DNA of 64,000 bases, taken from the NCBI GenBank assembly GCA_004335835.1, contig RWJK01000127.1, positions 1-64,000 on the forward strand, read 5' to 3'. Each line of letters opens with the position of its first letter. The stretch's first letter is position 1. This document shows, piece by piece, positions 57,751 to 64,000 of the stretch. Below the pieces are notes generated by a model. That model ran no database searches and was not told the DNA's origin. It saw only the letters and a program-made list of their open reading frames with translations. This DNA comes from Scenedesmus sp. ARA3. Its lineage: Eukaryota > Chlorophyta > Chlorophyceae > Sphaeropleales > Scenedesmaceae. A program made the translations under genes and the position numbers.

Positions 57751-59974
57751 ATGAGTTCTGGGAGCGAGGACGTCCGCAACACGCTTTCTTGGCACTTGGG
57801 GCAGGCTGCGGCCTACTTGGATGAGGTGAGAAGCCCGCCCGTGCTGTCTTCATGGACATAGCGTTTATGTGACTGCGAGTCAGCGTTTCAGCAGCGCCCT
57901 CAGCCTGCGAGCTAGCGACGCGGTGTTCGCAGCTTTGGTGTCCCCGGTGGGCCCTGACGGTGCCTGCTGGGCTCATATGTTGCATTTCTTGACGTCAGTA
58001 TCGGTTATTTGTGTTGCTCGAAGGCAGGAATGGCCGATTTGGTCATCTCGGCTTTCAGGCATCTCTGGTCTGCTCAGCGTCAAGGCTAGCTCCGCGCTTG
58101 ATGCGTCCTGTTCACGGGTGTGATGACCAGCGCGCACGTTTACAAGGCATGCCTTGGGCTCGCGGACACCTGCTGGCGCTGTTGGCATCTTCGTGCGTGT
58201 GTTGACGCAGCTTGCTGTGGCTGTGCCGCAGGTCATCTGAAACAAGACCTCGCAACGGGCTTGCTGATGCTGGGCGCCGCACGTCTAAGACACTGAAGCT
58301 GCGGCTGGCTAAGCAGGTGCCTGGACCCCATGTGTCCAGTGCTTCTGGAGAAGCACCAGTTCAGCCACAGGCTGCAGCTTCCTTGCTTTACAGCCAACAG
58401 GTAGGTGGGGCAGGCTGTGGATGGTTATAGCAACTCAGGACAGAAACAGCATATCCTGCTGGGCGTTAGTATTGCAGCAGGGTCGGTCGGCGCCTGCCCT
58501 GTGTGGGCTGATCAGCGTTGCTCCACCTCCTCCAGGCAGCACATATGTGTTTCAAAGACAGCAGACACACAGTAGTTTAGCTGCGTCACCTGCTGACAGG
58601 TCTTTGTGATCAGCGCAGCGGCACATGGTTGCATAGAACTCGGGCCTAAGAACAGCAACGTGTGTGCTGCCATGTCACTGGCATGCATGTGAGAGAGGGA
58701 CCACACTTGGATGCAAGCACGCAGCATAGCACTCCCCCACTGAATCATGGCCTTTGAAGAGAAACAGCGATCTACAAGGACAAGTCGTTCTGTCACCTGA
58801 GTGTTGTTGTGCCTTAACGTCCACAGCGTATAGCTCCGTACTCTGGCAGAACTTCTCAAGGCTGTTGCTGATCTGCTGTTGCTCTGGTGTTCTTCTTCTG
58901 CTGCAGCTATGGGCAGCTTCTGGGCACCTGCAGCAGCGGCTGCACTGCGACCGGGAACTGTACTTTTCAGGCCTCGTGGTGATGGGACCATTGGTGAAGC
59001 AGATGCCGGCAGACAGTGGAGTTGACGCGCAGCAGGGCAAGCGTGCAAAGCTGGCAAGCGGCCAGTACAGGCGCAGTTTCAGGGACGCACCCTGTGACAG
59101 TACCCCACCCGGTACGCCCTTCAAGCCCATCAGGCAGCAGCAGCAGCAGCACGAGCAACAGCTTCAGTTTGAGCATGTGCCGCCGCCTATGGCTTTGGAG
59201 GATCGCCTGCTCAGTCAGGCGTTTGCCACCACCAGCAGCAGCAGCAGTCATGAACCACGGCAGTTGCACAGGCAGTCCATGTGCGACACTGTTGTGGCTG
59301 AGGCTGATTGCGACAGCATCGAGTGGCCTATTCGTGTGAGCAGCAAGCAGAAGCGCAGCAGCAGGTTGCGGCGCTCGCAATGGCAGCAGTGGCCGTCGGT
59401 GTTGCAAGACCTTGGCCAGGACAATGGCGCAGCAGCAGCAGCAGCAAGTGCTGCCGCAGACAGCGCAGCAGGGCAGTGTCAGCAGCAGTTGCTGCCGTCA
59501 TGTGGCCTGCAGCAGCTGGTGGCGCCTATGCAGCCATATGAGCAGCAGCCTGTCCAGGTTGCTGCAAGTGGTGTGGTGCAGCAGGCACCAGCAGCCGTGC
59601 ACTGCGTGCAGCAGTGTGCTGTGCGGGAGATTGCAGCAGCATTCCCGTCAAAAGCCAGCGTGGGGCTGGCAGCAGATGCGAAGGCTGCTGCAGCAGCCAG
59701 CAGCGACATCAGCCCTGGGCATGAGACCAGCCAGTCGTCAGAGCTGACAGTGTGCAGAGACTCCCCGCGTGCTGTGGCAGGCGTGGCACTTTCTTCGTGG
59801 CCCTCAAGCTCCACTGAAAGTGACTGCCAGGCGCATCTGCATGAGTATGATGGTGTACACAAGGCAGCTGCAGCAGCAGCGGCAGCAGGTGTGGCAGCAG
59901 GTGCACACGCAGCAGGCAAGCGACCGCAGGCCTCTCCAGAGTCTGCAAGCTGGCCGCTGCATGGCGTGTACTAG
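57751..59974 (+). CDS. Unrecognised Gln/Ala-rich protein (4 exons)
   Basis: I do not recognise this protein. Proposed exons: 57751-57825, 57884-57993, 58232-58400, 58907-59974, keeping phase throughout and giving 473 aa. The start MSSGSEDVRNTLSWHLGQA and exon 2 (RFSSALSLRASDAVFAALV) look like a short helical N-terminal region. Exon 3 is basic (RRTSKTLKLRLAKQVPGP). The last exon is certain as an open frame and holds LYFSGLVVMGPLVKQMP, a basic patch KRAKLASGQYRRSFRD (possible nuclear signal), Gln runs, SIEWPIRVSSKQKRSSRLRR, and Ala/Gln low complexity to the stop. The exon 2 donor (GTCAGT) is non-standard and is the weak point. A nuclear regulator is a guess from composition only. Confidence 0.55.
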
Positions 59975-62135
59975 ATTGGGCGTGGGTGTATGCTGTTGCT
60001 GCTGTGTTGCTGCTGCGCAGCACATGCACGCTGCAAGGCGTGTCTGTTGCTGCTGCTTTGTGTCATTTATCATCCAATTGAAGGCAAGGCATTGACCGCG
60101 AATGCGCGTCTTGAATGCCAAACCACACACGCCTGCACCTGCAGATGCTGTGCTGATGCCGTGGGTTTCCTGGGCTGTACAGTTGTGGACCGACTGGCGT
60201 GTGACAACCGGGCGATTCGCGCTGATGTGTGTATGGCCGAGTTCCGTCCCTGCTCCTATTTGACTGATGCATACTGACCGTTGACCAGTTTTGACAAGCC
60301 CTAGTCGTCATGATTGCTTTTGGGTGCATAGCATTACCTTTTGTACAGCGGTCGAGGGGGATTGGTTTGGTGGGTGGTGGTTGCCTCTGGGCAGCAACGT
60401 CAGCTGCATGCGGCTGTTGTGTTGACAGCCTGGAGCTCAGACCTGTGTGTGCTTCTGTGCATGCACTAGCTCGCTGGGCGTATGGCATGGCGTGGACGAA
60501 GAAAGCATTCTGTGTGACCACAGCACGTGCTGGTAGTGCACAGGGCAGCCAAGCACCCTGTCCTCTGCCGCACTTGCATACTCATGTGTGTGTGCTTGCA
60601 CTACGTCATCGTTCCTGTGGCTGAAGCGCTGTCCACTGTACGCGCTTGTGCATGTGCGCCGCATATGTGCATGGCATGCGGTGGCTGAAGTGTCTGTGAG
60701 GTTGCCTAGGACAGTGCAGCCTGGGCTCCAGTTTTGCTGGGGCCAGGCATCCACACTGTTGCGCTCCTTTTTGAAAGGGTCTGCAGAGTGCCAGGGCCTG
60801 CAGAGTGAAAGGAGAGGAGAGATGCAGGGTTGATTATCGAGTATCATAGCGCTTATTCTGTGAGTTAACTCAGTGTGTGTCACTGGTGCAGTAGCTTGAT
60901 CAGCAGGCTGCATCCCTCTCCTCAGCACATGTGTGCATTGCAGCTGTGTATTACAGCTGATGTTGGTTTGTACATCTTAAGCTCGCGGCTGTAATCAGCT
61001 GCGGCATCTATGTAACAGATGGATTGGCTGTACATTGGCCTGCAACCGTGTCTGCTGCATTTCCGTGGCTTGCAAGCCAGCAATTGCTGTGCACAGGAAT
61101 GTGACTGCAGTAGACCATGATCATTGCAACGCGCAGTGCAGGAGGAACTCTCAACACTGTAGGCATCACCCGGGCGAGTGAAGGCTGTTCCCTGCCCAGC
61201 TTGGTTGTGTTTGCAGCAAGAAACGTGTGGTGCAGACAGTCATATGAAGGCGAGCAGCCAAACCCTAGGCCATCTTACACTAAACCTCTGTCACAGAGCA
61301 GTGACAAAACCTGTGGTGCAGTGAGCGACAAAAGCCGGCTGGCACAGCACTGGGAGGTTTGTGCAACATAGCAGGTAGAGATGCTGAGTTGATGCCAAAG
61401 TCAGATGCAGCAACGCCACACTTTCACGGCAACCCTGGGCCCCCTTCAAGGCTCGCACCATTCATGGTGCAATATTGCTGGTCTTTGCCAGCTGACACAC
61501 TGCCCTCAGCAACTGGCTTTGCCAGCCACAACTGCCAACACAGGCAAGATCACCAGCTACATGCAATACATTGAGGATTGCATCACAGCAGCCTGTGTTC
61601 AACGAGGATGGGGCCATACAGCGTCCGCCGCCACTGTACGAGCTTGTACGTGCCTCGGCCCACACCGCTGTAGCTGCACCTTCATGCATGTACAGGGCAG
61701 GGGGGCTTCTGGTCCAGCACTGCTTGCAGGTGCGCAGTAGTGCACTTGCCATGCGTAGAACTGCCTTATCACAGTGCGTGAGCACTTGTGCACATGCCCT
61801 GTGAAGACGTGCATGCCGCATAGCAGCTATCCCAGCTGCTGGTCGTGAGGCATGACATGCAAGCCACTTGCTGACCACATGTTGACAGAGGGATTGCATA
61901 TGGATGCATGTAAGCGGTGTGACAACGCCCTGTACATGTGCACCAACGTGCTGGCAGCAGGGCGGCTCAGCAGCATGCAACACGCCAGCGCGCTGCACAC
62001 ACCACACGCGCCACCACCTCACACAAGCACAACAGCCGCATGTAACAAACTGATGGATGCACACCATGCTATCATGTCAGTGCAGCTCAGTGGCCACAAG
62101 CAGCAATGACGGGCCATGCAGTGCGCTGCATGGCA

Positions 62136-62198
62136 CACGCACGCACGCACGCACGCACGCTCGCACGCACGCTCGCACGCTCGCACGCACACACACAC
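62136..62198. repeat. CGCA-type microsatellite
   Basis: Tandem CACG/CGCA units with interspersed TCGC variants, ending in a short CA run. Confidence 0.9.
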
Positions 62199-62215
62199 CG
62201 TCGCATAGCAGCACG

Positions 62216-62365
62216 GCCAGTGCCAGCACCAGTGCCAGCACCAGTGCCAGCACCAGTGCCAGCACCAGTGCCAGCACCAGTGCCAGCACTTGTGCAAGCA
62301 CCAGTGCCAAGCACCAGTGCCAGCACCAGTGCCAGCACCAGTGCCAGCACCAGTGCAAGCACCAA
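62216..62365. repeat. 12-bp minisatellite
   Basis: About 12 copies of GCCAGCACCAGT, with variants carrying TTGTGCAA or an extra base near 62290-62310. It starts about 18 bp after the CGCA block. It is open in several frames on both strands, which is expected of a 12-bp unit. Confidence 0.95.
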
Positions 62366-62763
62366 ATCAACCAGTGCTGGGCTGGGCAGGCAGTAGCTGT
62401 ACCGTGCAAGCCAAGGTGCAGCCTGCCGTGGCCACAATTCACAAAGGCATTAAGGCAGCCTGCCATGTGCAGCGCTTAGGCAAGGCTTGCTGTGCTTGCC
62501 AAGCAACAGGCGCTGACGTACCAGGCGAGCAGCTGCAGGGACAGCATGCCTGGCCTTGTCATGCAGCGCAGCGGCGGCTGGGGTAAGCTGACATGCTGGT
62601 GCAGTGCCGCACACACCAGCAGAGGGCGAGTGCCTGCTGCAACCCCAGCTGGCGCATGCCGCACGGCGCAGCCACCGCTGCTGCTGCTGGTGGACTGAGG
62701 AACCCACCGGGATGCTCAACAGCTGACGAGCATATGCGCATGTGCCATGGCAGCAGCATCACA

Positions 62764-63697
62764 TCATCCAGGCCCCTTGGGCACCCACTGCTGCTCTTGC
62801 TGCTGCTGCTGCTGCTGACCAGAGCCGCCCCTGCCACGCCCGCGCCCCTTGCCACCTCCCTTGGCACCTTTGCTGCCGCCAGCATCACCAGCACTGCTGC
62901 TGCTGCCAGCGCCACCCTCCTGCAGCTGCAGCTGCGACAGGCCTGCTGTCACTGCCTCTGCGCCCTTGCTGTCTGCAGCAGTACCTGCACCACCAGCTGC
63001 TGCTGCTGCCTTGGATGAGCCACGAACGCCCCGCCCTGCTTTGCTGGCAGCAGGAGCAGCAGCGCTGGACTGGATGCTGCCACCACCGCCGGCTGGAGCG
63101 GCAGCAGCAGCAACTGCCTCACTGCTGCTGCTGCCTGGAGCCTCTGCTGCTGCCGCACTAGCACTAGCACCAGCAGCAGCAGCAGCAGCTCTGCCAGCGC
63201 CGCGCCCGGCTGCGCCTCCTTTGGCTCCCAGTGCTGCTGCAAACAGCCGGCCGCCAGCGCCGGGTGTGTACACCTGGTGGCCTGCCTTCACACGGGACTT
63301 GCGCGCGGCAGCTGCAGCAGCGTTTGCAGCGGAGGCTGCAGCAAGCGCGGCAGCAGCAGCACGCTTTACCTCCTCATCCTCTTGTGCAGCAGCTGCTGCA
63401 GAAGCAGCTGCAGCGGGTGGGGCAGCAGCTGCTGCTGTTGCGGCGGTTTTGCTTGGCTTACTGCTTCTGACAGCAGCAGAGCCTGCTGCATCTGCCGTGC
63501 TGGCTGCTGCTGCTGCTGCAGCGCGTTTGCTGTGCTTGCCGCCTTTCGCTGGCGCGCCCTCTTCAGCAGCTGCTGTTGTGGCTGCTGGCACTGCAGCTGC
63601 TGTCGCCTCCTTGGCAGCAGCAGCCTTACTTGAGGCCTTCTTGCCTTTGGCAGGGCCTGCTGCACTTGCTGCCTGCTGCTGCTCTTGAGCCTCTTGT

Positions 63698-63742
<45 letters not shown>

Positions 63743-63954
63743 CCTTTCCCAGGCTTACTCTGCTTCTGCCTTGTGCCCTTGAGCGCTTGCGTGGCAGCGC
63801 CAGACGCAGCAACAGCAGCCGCTGCGGCTGCCGCTGCTGCAGCAGCTGACTCTGCTGCTGCTGACGGCTTGCTGCTGCTCCTGCTGGCCTTGGCCCTGCT
63901 GCCTTTGCTGGCCCTGTCAGCGCTGGCAGCTGCAGCTGCAGCTGCTGCAGCCTC
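62764..63954 (-). CDS. Ala-rich protein with C-terminal RGG box, last exon only
   Basis: Partial: the gene continues beyond the right edge. The exon runs from an acceptor (CTTGCAG, exon from 63954) to the stop at 62764, 396 residues, opening on a full codon. It is dominated by Ala blocks with Lys/Ser/Gly (GSRAKASRSS, KGTRQKQSKPGKG, SKAAAAKEAT) and Gln runs. One less repetitive segment, ARKSRVKAGHQVYTPGAGG, may be a functional motif. The end is Gly/Arg-rich (KGGGKGRGRGRGG) then Gln and WVPKGPG. RGG boxes usually bind RNA; the protein itself is not recognised. The 46 bases right of the exon are intron. Confidence 0.6.
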
Positions 63955-64000
63955 CTGCAAGCAGACACCACAGCAGCACAGCAGGTAGGTCGGCAGATGG

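Larger units (their letters stand above)
59975..62763. other. 3' flank and intergenic region
   Basis: No gene recognised. TGTAA motifs on the plus strand at 60990-60994 and near 61011 may end the Gln/Ala-rich transcript. The right half contains two simple-repeat blocks, listed separately; long open frames on both strands across them are products of the repeat. Confidence 0.5.

Noticed and set aside
58536..58604. Extra exon (GSTYVFQRQQTHSSL) in the Gln/Ala-rich gene
   Set aside because: Its phase does not fit between exon 3 and the large last exon, which join directly in phase 0.
62057..62479. Several overlapping frames across the 12-bp minisatellite on both strands
   Set aside because: A 12-bp unit without stops keeps frames open on either strand; no independent support.

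Overview
This is a eukaryotic nuclear window, most likely from a green alga of the Chlorophyceae (Sphaeropleales/Scenedesmaceae-like; the clade is inferred from style, not proven). The genes are split into many short exons with GTGAGT/GTGCGT-type donors and CTGCAG acceptors. Coding regions are rich in Ala, Gln and Ser runs. CAG/CTG triplet tracts are everywhere, and TGTAA (the usual chlorophyte polyadenylation motif) follows several genes. There is no operon, CRISPR array, phage, rRNA or tRNA that I could see. All gene models were spliced by eye. In nearly every case codon phase matched across every junction, which is strong support, but no transcript data were available.

Layout, left to right: a PP2C phosphatase (minus, 2508-4365); a secreted PAN/Apple plus CxxC-repeat protein in 8 exons (minus, 7027-11368); a polyQ leucine-zipper regulator-like protein (minus, 14301-17081); the RFT1 family ER membrane protein in 9 exons (minus, 18386-23736); head-to-head with it, a NAP1-family histone chaperone with a transit-peptide-like N terminus in 7 exons (plus, 24470-28901); a secreted NPC2-like ML-domain lipid binder (plus, 30347-31571); an AAAP amino-acid transporter (minus, 33569-36524); an acidic, Ser-rich, Lys/Glu coiled-coil protein (minus, 38048-39935); a large RGG + leucine-rich-repeat + PIN-nuclease protein in 11 exons (minus, 41095-48060); head-to-head with it, an NT-C2 + dilute-domain protein in 15 exons (plus, 48749-55266); an unrecognised Gln/Ala-rich protein (plus, 57751-59974); and the last exon of an Ala/RGG-rich protein running off the right edge (minus, 62764-63954).

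The genes do not form a pathway. Several belong to the secretory or endomembrane system (PAN protein, RFT1, NPC2-like, NT-C2/DIL), which I take as coincidence. The unusual content is in intron structure. (1) In gene after gene the edge of an exon, with its splice site, is repeated once to several times in the adjoining intron, always in the same orientation (an 'echo'). (2) Introns tend to carry a CAG tract just inside the donor and a CTG tract just before the acceptor, so the two ends of one intron are complementary. (3) The last NAP1 intron holds three almost identical 94-nt units with box C/D-like ends and a run of reiterated GTGAGT donors. (4) The RGG-LRR-PIN protein is an uncommon architecture, possibly a protein-guided RNase.
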